Assembly: GCF_016863435.1 (NCBI RefSeq)
Contig: NZ_BOOW01000031.1
Location: 124,001-188,000, forward strand
Source of the DNA: Sinosporangium siamense
GTDB lineage: Bacteria > Actinomycetota > Actinomycetes > Streptosporangiales > Streptosporangiaceae
Direction of reading: 5' to 3'
Length of the DNA: 64,000 nt
A program made the position numbers and the translations under genes. The notes below the pieces were generated by a model. It was given only the letters and a program-made list of their open reading frames with translations, searched no databases and was not told the DNA's origin. Below are positions 1-7,792 of the stretch, piece after piece (positions within the stretch are counted from its first letter, which is position 1; each line of letters begins with the position of its first letter).

Positions 1-453
1 CCCAGCGAACCTGTGGCTGGGTTCGAGAAGGCCGCGGACGTTTTCGATCATGATGGCGCGCGGCTGAAGCGCCTCGGCCATATCAAGCATTACGGGGAAT
101 AGATCACGCTCATCGTCGCGCCCTAGTTGTTTACCAGCGAGTGAGAATGGAGGGCATGGCACACCCCCCGCCAGCAAGGTGATCTCTCCAGGCTCGAAGC
201 CTAGGTCCTCAATATCGAACTGCTCTTGCCGGGTCTTGGGTCGCCTGGTGAAGTTCTTCAGATCCAGCTCATGGACCTTGCACACCTCCGCCCCGCCGAG
301 CTTGTCCAGGTTGCTCTCCAAGGTCCTGCAGGCGTGAGGGTCGAACTCGATGAGAGCCCGGTGGCGGAACCCAGCGTTGTGCAGACCTAGAGCTTGGCCG
401 CCCGCGCCGGCGCAGATCTCGACCGACGTGTACACCCGGCCCTGCTCCGGCAT
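1..453 (-). CDS. DNA (cytosine-5)-methyltransferase, N-terminal part (cut by window edge)
   Basis: The gene starts at an ATG at 453 and runs off the left edge, leaving 151 codons with no stop. The N-terminus shows the SAM-binding motif I of C5 methyltransferases (EICAGAGGQALGL), the catalytic motif IV loop GGVPCPPFSLAG with its Cys nucleophile, and motif VI ENVRGLL. The family methylates cytosine C5 in DNA using S-adenosylmethionine. The target-recognition domain and the remaining motifs lie outside the window. A strong GGAGGAGG ribosome site sits 5-6 bases before the start. It lies 209 bp downstream of the SNF2 helicase gene on the same strand, so it probably supplies the modification activity of the cassette. 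The family call is firm; its role in the cassette is inferred. Confidence 0.93.
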   Translation of the reverse strand, partial: MPEQGRVYTSVEICAGAGGQALGLHNAGFRHRALIEFDPHACRTLESNLDKLGGAEVCKVHELDLKNFTRRPKTRQEQFDIEDLGFEPGEITLLAGGVPCPPFSLAGKQLGRDDERDLFPVMLDMAEALQPRAIMIENVRGLLEPSHRFAG

Positions 454-662
454 GCAAACCTCCTCCAGCCGGGTGCGCCGATACCGCCCACAAGCACCAT
501 AGCTGTACTGGCAGCACCCTAGAAACAACCTTCGAACAAATGAACGGCCACTATATCGGTGTCGAGGCAGTCCGATAGCTAGGGTTGCCGAAAGCTGCCG
601 ACGTAGCTGCCTGGACTGCGACATCGCAGCCCAGGGAGCGTTCATGCCGTATCGGTGCACCG

Positions 663-2522
663 CTATGGCATGCTGAGGCCCTCCTTCAGTTGTCTAGGGG
701 GCGTGGTCAAATGGCTGAGCAAGGCCTGGACGTCATTCATATCCATCCCGCTTGCCACCGAGGGCTCCTCGTCCAAGTCAGCAAGCTGCTGTACGTCCGG
801 ATCGTCCAGGATCTGTCCCATGAACTGAAGCTTCGCTTCGAGCCGCTCGGCGACAGTCTCGTCGATGGTTTCCCTGGTCGCGAGGATCGTCACCCGCGTC
901 TCGGCATCGCTCGGCAATCCGAGCCGATGGATACGGTCCAAGCTCTGCAGGAACCGGCCCGCCATGAAGTCTCGATCCACATACACAGCGTCATGGCAGA
1001 CTTGGTGCAGGCTGATACCTTCACCAAGAGTCGCGGGGTTTGACAACAGGACCATGCAATCGGGATCTTCCCGGAAACGCCTGATCTCCTCCTCACGGTC
1101 CGGTACCCCGCCATGCACCAGAGCTGGCTTGTAGGGGGAGAGGAGGGCTTGGAGCGAGGTCAGGCTTCGTACGAAGGTCGACCACACCAAAGTCTTGCGA
1201 CCGAGAGATGCGTTCTTCTCTACGATGGCAAGTGTCTCTTGATACTTCGGAGCTACCTCGTAGCTCGTCAGGTTCTGGAGCAAGTTGTAGAGCGAATCCT
1301 GTTCTGAGACCTGCAGCGGGGGCACTTGGTACGCAAGCGGTTCGTAGCGACTTGTGCCCTCGATCAGAAGCGCTGGCGTGATCGCTGCCATGAGAAGCCG
1401 GAGTACAGTCCGGCCCAGAGTGTCGAGCTGGTCTCGAGAGGCTATGGCGCGCGCTGAGTAGCGACTTCTCAAAGCGTCGTAGATCTCCCGATGGAGCGGC
1501 GGGAGGCTGACGTAGCGGATCTTTGGCTCGTAGGGGGGAAGCCCGAGCTCGCTCTTGGTAGTTCTCACGAAGAGTGGGCGGAGCGCCGCGCTGGCGTAGG
1601 CGAGATCTCCGCCCCTGACCGCATCGTTCACAACTCGGCGGCCGTGGCCAGGCCAGACGAAGGACAGCAGGCTCTCGAGGTCACGCGCTCCGTTGGGAGC
1701 CGGAGTTCCGGTCAGAATGAGCCGCCGCGGTGCCAGAGGACCGAGAGAAAGGCACGCTGAACCGTAAGTGCCCTTGGCGCCAAGCTTCATACGATGAGCC
1801 TCATCTAAGATCATCATAGAAGGTGCTGCGCGCAGCCAGGAAGCTAGACTGCCCAAGGACCTGCCCAAACGCTCGTAATTGACGATCAGAAGTTCGGCGC
1901 CAGGTTCCGGAGCCTTGTCCATGACGTGGCTCCGGAGGGGCTCATCGAAACAGAACGCACTCTCGAAATGCCACGACTCGTAAGCCGATTTGGGGCTTAC
2001 TACGAGAGCGCGCCGCGCTAGGTTCTGTTTGCGCATCGCCGAAAACACAGCTAGGGCCACACGAGTCTTCCCAGCACCTGGGACGCTGAAGTTGGCACCA
2101 TGTCTAAGGGTTAGTAGACGAGCGACATCCCGCATCTGGAAGGGAGTCAAGTCCGCTACCCACCCGGAACCAAGCAGAGAAAGAATCTCGCCCGGCTGAA
2201 CCTCGTCAGCTGCTGGACTGCTGCCGTTGTTCAGAAGATGGCGCTCGGCGATCTCGGCATCGTCGAGCACGCCTTGGACAAGTTGCACTAACTCGTCTTC
2301 CCATTGCACGCTCTCATGCGCCGGCCACGTTGCGAGCGCGTCGATGCCGGCGAGGAAGCCGTCAAGCTCCATCTCCACCACAAGTGGACCCCGGCGTGTG
2401 CTGTGTGGGAAGTGCGCAGCCAACTGGGTGAGATCGTTCATATGCTGGGGGAGCACACGGAGAACAGCTTTGGTCCGTGTTACATCGAACGCGATCGCCA
2501 GCGAGGCCTGGCTGAGAGGCAT
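663..2522 (-). CDS. SNF2-family DEAD/DEAH-box helicase
   Basis: This 619-residue protein has the ordered SNF2/SF2 motifs. They are Walker A VPGAGKTRVAL (motif I), DEAH in ILDEAHRMK (motif II), LTGTPAPNG (motif III), LGEGISLHQ (motif V) and QSLDRIHRLGL (motif VI). Such proteins are ATP-driven DNA translocases; no nuclease domain is visible. The start ATG overlaps the stop of the ParB-like gene by one base (TAATG), so the two are translationally coupled. With the ParB-like, HNH-like and cytosine methyltransferase genes on the same strand it forms a compact cassette that reads like an ATP-dependent restriction or defence system. The helicase assignment is firm; the system assignment is inference. 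Confidence 0.9.
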   Translation of the reverse strand: MPLSQASLAIAFDVTRTKAVLRVLPQHMNDLTQLAAHFPHSTRRGPLVVEMELDGFLAGIDALATWPAHESVQWEDELVQLVQGVLDDAEIAERHLLNNGSSPAADEVQPGEILSLLGSGWVADLTPFQMRDVARLLTLRHGANFSVPGAGKTRVALAVFSAMRKQNLARRALVVSPKSAYESWHFESAFCFDEPLRSHVMDKAPEPGAELLIVNYERLGRSLGSLASWLRAAPSMMILDEAHRMKLGAKGTYGSACLSLGPLAPRRLILTGTPAPNGARDLESLLSFVWPGHGRRVVNDAVRGGDLAYASAALRPLFVRTTKSELGLPPYEPKIRYVSLPPLHREIYDALRSRYSARAIASRDQLDTLGRTVLRLLMAAITPALLIEGTSRYEPLAYQVPPLQVSEQDSLYNLLQNLTSYEVAPKYQETLAIVEKNASLGRKTLVWSTFVRSLTSLQALLSPYKPALVHGGVPDREEEIRRFREDPDCMVLLSNPATLGEGISLHQVCHDAVYVDRDFMAGRFLQSLDRIHRLGLPSDAETRVTILATRETIDETVAERLEAKLQFMGQILDDPDVQQLADLDEEPSVASGMDMNDVQALLSHLTTPPRQLKEGLSMP

Positions 2523-3925
2523 TAGCTTTCCTTACCTACCGCATCCAACAGCCAGGTCACACCTTCGCCACGGACCTTGATGCTGCGGGCAGACTCGGTG
2601 GCGAGCTTGCTCATAACAGCACGGAGCTTCATGACAGCCTCGTCGAATGCGTCCTCGTCAAGGCTTCTCGATGCTCGAGCAAGCGAGAGATCGGTGATGC
2701 ATTGCTCGAGGTCAGCGCATGCGTCGTTGATACGATCAGGGGCCGCTTGCCGCTTCTTTTGAATCCGTGCATCGCGACCCGCCGGAGTGAGAGCTTCATC
2801 CATAGCGGACTTAGCATCTGCGAGCACACGTTTCGCTTCATCCCCCTTGCCTGCTAGCTCCTGGCTGCTGGATTTAGCTACCGCCTTGGCCTTTAGGAGG
2901 GTATCGGTGAATAGCTTGGCCTCGGTTACTACCGCTCCCGAAGACCGGACTGTCCTGTTTAGCCCGGGGATGACGGTAGTGGTTGCCGCTCCGGAGGTCT
3001 TCAATGACTCGGGAAGCAGTTTGTCGAGGTAGCGTATCCGGAAGTCGGCCTCGATGTAACGGATATCTGTCTTGGAGAACTCCATCACAATCGCCGCGAG
3101 CCGGTTCTCCTTGAGGAGATCAGCTTTATCCCTATTTTTTTCGAGTTCTATCATATAGTGGCGGTGAAGTTCAGCTAGCTTCTCTTTGCTGTCTTCAAAG
3201 TCCATGAATCGCAACTGGGCGCCATCCGCCTTGCTGCGCACCACCAGGTCGCGCAGGGTGGCAAGAACCCACATGTCGCGTTCTACCGTCCGCTTCTGCA
3301 TCCTGAACTCGCGGGCGATATCCTCGATAGGGCGTCCAGACGCGACCTGTCCATCTATGGCCAGGAGGTGGTTGATATAGGAGTAATCTCGTTTGTGTTC
3401 CTTGCGCAGCTGCAACGACAACTCAACAGTGCTGATGTCCGCCCAGGTGCACGACTCTGGCAGGACACCGACGCGTATACTCCTGACACCCAACTCCCGG
3501 AGAGCTGCGCATCGTGTGTTGCCATTGACAAGGATGCCGTCGCGTGTGACCAGACCCGGCTCGTTCTGTCTGAACTCCTTGAGGCTCTCCTTCAGCTCTA
3601 TGAAAGTCGGGTCTTCCTTTGCCGGATCCGCTGGCAGCGACTTGAGAAGGTGTGCTAGATAATCCTGGCTTACATCAGACCAAGGGTCGGAGAGAAGCTC
3701 TGCTTCTCTTTCTGAATCGAAGCTGCGCTGGGCGCGAATCCTGTGGGTGGCGGGGTTGTAGTAGAGAGATTCCACCGGGATGTCGATCACCTCAACGTGT
3801 CGCGGCTGGCCGCGCCATTCGATCGTCAGTGACTCCTGAAGCCCGCCCAGATTGAGGACCTCGCGAATGCGCTGCTCAATCAAGGATCGGGTTTCGCTCG
3901 CCCCCGGCGGAGATCCGAAATCCAT
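2522..3925 (-). CDS. ParB/sulfiredoxin-fold (ParB N-terminal domain-like) protein
   Basis: About 467 residues. Near residues 48-65 is a VIDIPVESL..NPATHRI segment, and around residue 130 a signature VTRDGILVNGNTRCAALREL, like the ParB/Srx-fold nucleotide-binding motif (G-x-x-R followed by a helix). A helix-turn-helix-like stretch follows near residues 195-215 (RPIEDIAREFRMQKRTVERD), as in ParB family members. The C-terminal half is helical and charged. ParB-fold proteins bind CTP or act as nucleases; which applies here is unknown. ATG at 3925 is preferred because AAGGAG lies 8 bases upstream; GTG at 3928 is an alternative. It is coupled to the downstream helicase and is not chromosomal ParB, since no ParA accompanies it. 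Confidence 0.8.
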   Translation of the reverse strand: MDFGSPPGASETRSLIEQRIREVLNLGGLQESLTIEWRGQPRHVEVIDIPVESLYYNPATHRIRAQRSFDSEREAELLSDPWSDVSQDYLAHLLKSLPADPAKEDPTFIELKESLKEFRQNEPGLVTRDGILVNGNTRCAALRELGVRSIRVGVLPESCTWADISTVELSLQLRKEHKRDYSYINHLLAIDGQVASGRPIEDIAREFRMQKRTVERDMWVLATLRDLVVRSKADGAQLRFMDFEDSKEKLAELHRHYMIELEKNRDKADLLKENRLAAIVMEFSKTDIRYIEADFRIRYLDKLLPESLKTSGAATTTVIPGLNRTVRSSGAVVTEAKLFTDTLLKAKAVAKSSSQELAGKGDEAKRVLADAKSAMDEALTPAGRDARIQKKRQAAPDRINDACADLEQCITDLSLARASRSLDEDAFDEAVMKLRAVMSKLATESARSIKVRGEGVTWLLDAVGKES

Positions 3926-4169
3926 CACTATGTCTCCTTAAAATTCCTCCGCCCGCAACTGGTGCAGGACTCCGTTTCTAGTGCGCTCCATGACATTGCC
4001 CGACCGAAGACTTCAAGTCTCGGCTTCGTTGCCGGATTGCCGGATTGCCGGATTGCCGGATTGCCGGATTGCCGGTATGCCGACCACGCGCCATGCCCCG
4101 GACTGCCCGGCCTCCTAGTGGCAGACAAGAAGAGGGAAACAGGGGACCCACAGGCGATAAGGCATGCGA
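3926..4169. other. Intergenic spacer inside the restriction-like cassette
   Basis: This 244-bp gap separates the HNH-like gene (stop at 4170) from the ParB-like gene. Apart from the 8-bp tandem array at 4031-4070 and the AAGGAG ribosome site of the ParB-like gene it holds no convincing gene; the short ORFs on both strands are made by the repeat. Confidence 0.6.
4031..4070. repeat. 8-bp tandem repeat, five perfect copies
   Basis: The unit GCCGGATT is repeated five times without error and followed by a partial copy (GCCGG, 4071-4075). The unit is not a multiple of three and the array lies between the HNH-like and ParB-like genes, upstream of the latter's start. Arrays of this kind can gain or lose units by slipped-strand mispairing. 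Confidence 0.95.
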
Positions 4170-4856
4170 CTATCCGAGGGCGTCTCGGAACTTCTCTCGA
4201 GCCTCCGCCGGCAAGGTGATGTAGCTGGCCCAGAGTTCCTCCACCTCGCTGAAGTCCCGATAACCCGCATCTACCCATGCCCGGAGGAAGCGCCGATCGA
4301 GCTCGGGCAGTCGCTCGAGAGCCTTCAAGACCGTTCGGAGGTCCATTGTCAACTCGCGCCCCCCAACTCGGCATCGGTTGCACTCAATGACAAGTTGAGT
4401 GCTCTCGGTGCCGTCACGGAGGACAACGGTACGGCGGGCAACGTCGAGCTGCGCGGTTTCGTACGTCCCGCTGTACGGATGGCCGGCAGGTACCCCGCAT
4501 GAGCGGCAGAGGTGTCCGTCCCGAGTGAGCAGGTCACGCCTCTGAGCTGCGGTGAGGGAGTGGGCCTCTCTCTTCTTGGTCGCCTTGCCCGGCTCCCAGA
4601 CGGGGTCTCCCTCAGTGACGAAGCGTTGCTCATTTGCCAGCAGAGTCGCGTCGTCGCGGTTGGTGTCGATTCTCCACCCGAAGTCTCGGAGATCACGCAT
4701 ACGCCGGTCGACCTGTGCGACGCCGGGGAAGGCGTCACGCAGCTGCTCCTTCGTGAAGGAGTTGCCGATGCCGACCTCATGGAGCAGCCACAGTGCGGCC
4801 CGCTTCATCGTGCCTAGCTTCGCGTCTTGCCAGTCGGGCAGGGTGGTCATTGGCAT
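4170..4856 (-). CDS. HNH-like endonuclease (zinc-binding CxxC type)
   Basis: About 228 residues. The middle contains LLTRDGHLCRSCGV, the usual opening of an HNH nuclease (R-D-G-x-x-C-x-x-C), and later ECNRCRVGG, resembling the second Cys pair and following Gly of the fold. The central His/Asn residues are less clear, so the nuclease call is moderate. The N-terminal part (KRAALWLLHEVGIGNSFTKEQLRDAFPG) looks like a winged helix. It is the first gene of the minus-strand cassette, so it is the best candidate for the nuclease component. TTG 4859, ATG 4856 and ATG 4850 are possible starts behind an AAAGGA site; 4856 is taken. Confidence 0.68.
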   Translation of the reverse strand: MPMTTLPDWQDAKLGTMKRAALWLLHEVGIGNSFTKEQLRDAFPGVAQVDRRMRDLRDFGWRIDTNRDDATLLANEQRFVTEGDPVWEPGKATKKREAHSLTAAQRRDLLTRDGHLCRSCGVPAGHPYSGTYETAQLDVARRTVVLRDGTESTQLVIECNRCRVGGRELTMDLRTVLKALERLPELDRRFLRAWVDAGYRDFSEVEELWASYITLPAEAREKFRDALG

Positions 4857-5298
4857 CAAGTCCTTTCACGGAGGTTGGAAGGATCGCCCTAGCGCTGTGT
4901 AGTCAAGGGAGGTCCCGACCACGCAGGCGCCTAGTGCAGTTGATGGCCTGTCTGACCACCCTACTTTGCATCGTTGTGCCTTTTGTCTGCAAGTGCGGAT
5001 GCTGTTCGCGGCCAAAAGTCAACAGTGGGAGGTATTTCCGCAGGTCGGTGACGGTGGAGGCGGTCGCGTGCAGGACCAGAGGCATAGCAGCAGTCAAGTG
5101 CGGCAGGGGCGCTTCCCCTAGTTGCGGCGCATTGGAGCCTGTATAGCGGTGGTGGTGCCGTGGTTGTATGGCAGGATGATCCCGGGCAAAATCGTGAGAG
5201 AGCCCAAAACTGTACGGTGTCATCTGGTGGCAGGAGCCGGAGTCGACTCTGGTGGAGGGCTCGACCTCGCGATACATAGGAGAAGAGGGAGGGGTCTC
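4857..5298. other. Divergent intergenic region
   Basis: About 440 bp between the HNH-like gene (minus) and the HTH protein (plus). Open frames here lack family-like sequence. It should hold both promoters, but I cannot place convincing -35/-10 boxes. Confidence 0.5.
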
Positions 5299-6084
5299 TT
5301 GCCCAAACGACATGAGCTGACGAGTGCGCTGGATCCGCAACAGTCTCCCGAGCGCCATCGATTAGCCGAAATGCTGCGTGCGCTCTGTGCGCTCATGCCC
5401 GACTACACGTTCACAGAAATCGCGCGATGCCTGCACATGCATCGTTCAACACTCTCTGGTCACCTCAGCGCTCGCCGTATTCCCGAACTGGCCCTGTGTC
5501 TGAAATTGTACGACTTGGCTATCTCTGCAGGTCAGCCCAATATTCCCTTCAGCGAAGAAGAGTTGCGCAGAGCTCACTCTGAAGCCGCAATCACATTCCC
5601 GCTCTGTGCGAACTGCAGGATGAGCCAAGGAGAGTACGACGGGCAAGCGTCATTTAAACAGGTCGGCCAGCTGAGTCGTTCGTCGGGCAACGGACACGGT
5701 GGGCGGCTCCTGATCGGCGAGGCAGAGTTTGTGGGGGGAGCGGCACGCGGCAAGGCGCCGGTCCCCCATAAATATGGGGACCGGCGCCGCAATGTGGAGG
5801 CGGTGATGGAGGTGGGAGGCCAGGTAGTTCAACGGCTGCTGAGCGAGGACTTGGCCAGGGTCCGCGTGCTGCTGCACTCGGTCGGAAGCCGGTGCTCCCC
5901 ATCGGAGGTCATGGATGCGGTAGACGCCTGCAGGTCAGGGGGCTTGGTGGACGCCGCTGACGCGATCTTGCACTATGCGGGCGGGCGACCCGCAAAGGAG
6001 GTACTCCAGGTGGCAAGGGTCCTAGTCGCCGCAGGGCGACATGCCGACGCAGCTTTGCTCCTCCAAGCCGCTGATCCTTCGTAG
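5299..6084 (+). CDS. Helix-turn-helix regulator-like protein
   Basis: With a TTG start at 5299, four bases after a GGGAGGGG site, the product is 261 residues and begins PKRHELTSALDPQQSPERHR. The open frame extends up to 5122 but that part looks non-coding. Residues about 35-60 (TFTEIARCLHMHRSTLSGHLSARRIPE) form a clear XRE-like helix-turn-helix. The C-terminal 75 residues are helical with Ala-rich repeats that resemble degenerate TPR helices. A GC-rich hairpin (5754-5788) lies inside the frame between the two parts. The gene is probably regulatory; targets are unknown. A small membrane protein follows on the same strand after 79 bp. Confidence 0.65.
   Translation: MPKRHELTSALDPQQSPERHRLAEMLRALCALMPDYTFTEIARCLHMHRSTLSGHLSARRIPELALCLKLYDLAISAGQPNIPFSEEELRRAHSEAAITFPLCANCRMSQGEYDGQASFKQVGQLSRSSGNGHGGRLLIGEAEFVGGAARGKAPVPHKYGDRRRNVEAVMEVGGQVVQRLLSEDLARVRVLLHSVGSRCSPSEVMDAVDACRSGGLVDAADAILHYAGGRPAKEVLQVARVLVAAGRHADAALLLQAADPS
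5754..5788 (+). repeat. Strong inverted repeat inside a coding frame
   Basis: GGCGCCGGTCCCC pairs with GGGGACCGGCGCC, continued by AT/AT after one bulged C, giving 15 pairs around an AAAT loop. It looks like a transcription terminator but sits between the HTH domain and the helical C-terminus of the regulator gene. Confidence 0.85.
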
Positions 6085-6163
6085 CGGTCACAGCGGTGCC
6101 TGGTCCGGTCGCGAGGGCCGACCGGAACTTCTCCCGGGCGACATCAAACAGAAAGGTTGTGAT

Positions 6164-6292
6164 ATGGCCATCGATCCTGATGAGCCTGACCCCGAGGCCA
6201 AACGGCACGTGATGATGATCGGCGTGCAGTTCCTGCTCTTGGCGGTGCAGCTATGGAGCGACTGGGTGAGGGACGTGGCCGGGCTGGGCTGA
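6164..6292 (+). CDS. Small membrane protein, 42 residues, hypothetical
   Basis: ATG at 6164 follows a GAAAGG site by 7-8 bases. The product begins MAIDPDEPDPEAKRH, acidic, and has a hydrophobic stretch VMMIGVQFLLLAVQLW long enough to span or anchor in the membrane. No family is recognised. It follows the HTH protein by 79 bp on the same strand, and a perfect 12-bp hairpin overlaps its stop, so the two may form one transcription unit. Confidence 0.5.
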   Translation: MAIDPDEPDPEAKRHVMMIGVQFLLLAVQLWSDWVRDVAGLG

Positions 6293-6311
6293 CCCCGAGC
6301 CGGCCACGTCC
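6271..6311 (+). terminator. Hairpin terminator, 12-bp perfect stem
   Basis: GGACGTGGCCGG (6271-6282) pairs exactly with CCGGCCACGTCC (6300-6311) around a 17-base loop that contains the TGA of the small membrane protein. There is no T-run, which is usual for actinomycete terminators. Confidence 0.75.
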
Positions 6312-6779
6312 TGATCACTTGATGGGTCGGCAGGCGGTGTGGCAACTCAACCGCCGGCTCCATCGCGGTGACATTTCAGAGTAGATGACGGAGGCAAGCT
6401 GTTTCGTGAGGCGGGTACTCCCTGTTTGCGGGATGGCCGCAAACAGGGAGTACCCGCTTGTGTTGATGGGCCTTCGTGCATAGGTGCCGTCGTGGGACGG
6501 GCACGCCCGTCACCCACTGGGGGCTGCGGCAAAGTCGAGCGGCTACGTGGTTCCGGCGTGGGACGCGTGCCCTTCAAGCGCCGAGTGCTTCCATGTATGC
6601 CCCTAGCCCCCGTTTAGTAGGTGGATACGGAAGGTGGTTTCTGTCGAGCCGCGCAAGACGGAGACATAGGGATGATGATCAGTCCGTCCACCTTCGGGCT
6701 TCTCCAGTCCGATGTGTCGGCGGTGGGACAAGCCCGATCACGGCATTGTCTGAGGTCAGGCCGGTGATGGTCCCGGGTA
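6312..6779. other. Intergenic region with a long hairpin, no gene seen
   Basis: This gap lies between the small membrane protein and the convergent methyltransferase-like gene. The only structure seen is the 47-bp inverted repeat at 6411-6457. The ORFs here have no family-like sequence. Confidence 0.5.
6411..6457. repeat. 47-bp perfect inverted repeat (21-bp arms)
   Basis: GCGGGTACTCCCTGTTTGCG plus G (6411-6431) pairs perfectly with 6437-6457 around a five-base loop GATGG. It is located between convergent transcription units and may be a bidirectional terminator or the remnant of a small mobile hairpin element. Confidence 0.9.
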
Positions 6780-7535
6780 CTACTTGTCCGGGGAGACGGT
6801 GCCTACGGGCCTTTCGTCTCGGGGGGTGTTCGGATAGAGGCGTGTCCGTGTGATCGGCGTTGGGGTCGAGAAGCCGGCGGGCTCCTCGGTGCTGTCCAAG
6901 GCCAGCAGCACGTAGCTCGGGCTCGGGTGTCTGACGGAGTTGATTCGGAGACCCAGGGGGCTCAGCACGTGGAGGTACTCCGCGAGCGACCACTCCTGGC
7001 CTGGCTGGGTAGGCGGATGCGGTCGGGAGACGAGGCAGAAGCAGAGCTCCTCGCAGTCACACGAAGCGGGGCGGCCTGGGGCGGGGTCGTCTCGCATGGT
7101 GTCGAGAATGACCAGCCAGGAGCCCTTCGGCATCACCGCTGAGACGGTGTCGACGAAATCGATGACGTCGCCACTGGTGCAGTGGTCGGATTGCGAGACA
7201 TCAGCGACGATGTAGAGGTGGGCGGTGGGTGGTGCCGCGTACATTCGCGCGGTTTGGAGTTCGCAGCGCTCGGCGACACCGCAGGCGGTCAAGAGTGCCC
7301 AGGCGTCGGCGATCTCCTCGTCGAACTCGAGGTGGACCCCTTTGCACGTGGGGTGCGACAGAAGGAGCGCAGCGAGTATCTCGGCCCCTCCTCCCATGGT
7401 CACCACCGTGGCCTGGTCGGGCAGGTCGCAGAGTTCGGCGATGAGTTCCGCATGGTCCTTTGTGTCCTCTTCGAGGTGTGGGCAGATCGAGGTGGATTCT
7501 GGTGCGGTGGTGGACGGCGCGTGCGTTGTCGACAT
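6780..7535 (-). CDS. SAM-dependent methyltransferase-like protein
   Basis: With ATG at 7535 (GGGAG about ten bases upstream) the product is 251 residues, starting MSTTHAPSTTAPESTS. The segment TVVTMGGGAEILAALLLSHP followed by an acidic strand end (GVHLEFDEEIADA) resembles motif I and II of Rossmann-type methyltransferases, near the O-methyltransferase (Methyltransf_2) group. A later strand, GSWLVILDTMRDDPAPGRP, fits the GG-x-hydrophobic-D loop of that fold. The usual N-terminal dimerisation domain is missing, and substrate and activity cannot be given. It is divergent from the HTH-TPR regulator at 7793, which may control it. The open frame extends to 7670 without a good start. Confidence 0.55.
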   Translation of the reverse strand: MSTTHAPSTTAPESTSICPHLEEDTKDHAELIAELCDLPDQATVVTMGGGAEILAALLLSHPTCKGVHLEFDEEIADAWALLTACGVAERCELQTARMYAAPPTAHLYIVADVSQSDHCTSGDVIDFVDTVSAVMPKGSWLVILDTMRDDPAPGRPASCDCEELCFCLVSRPHPPTQPGQEWSLAEYLHVLSPLGLRINSVRHPSPSYVLLALDSTEEPAGFSTPTPITRTRLYPNTPRDERPVGTVSPDK

Positions 7536-7792
7536 GAGCTCTTTGCTCCCGTGCTTCTGGTTTCGCGGACAGTTCCAGAGAACCCGTGGAGCAGCGTGGC
7601 GGGGAGGCCGGGATGCTAGGCGTTGGGGGACTCCGCCCGTCTGCTGCGGGGGAGAGACGAGACGCGACAACTTCGTGGTCGCGACTGGACGCTGTGGTCG
7701 TTTGCCAGTCGTTTTCCGCCGTGTCGCTACGTTCCTCTAGTCACTCCTCACACTCTGTGTTCGGCTGAAGACCAAGGAGGGAGAGCGGGTCG

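Noticed and set aside
2522-3925. Chromosome or plasmid partition protein ParB
   Set aside because: There is no ParA neighbour or parS-like site, and it is fused by overlap to an SNF2 helicase gene in a methyltransferase cassette.
5122-5298. N-terminal extension of the HTH protein
   Set aside because: The extra 59 residues look unlike protein of the family, and the TTG at 5299 has a purine-rich site just upstream.
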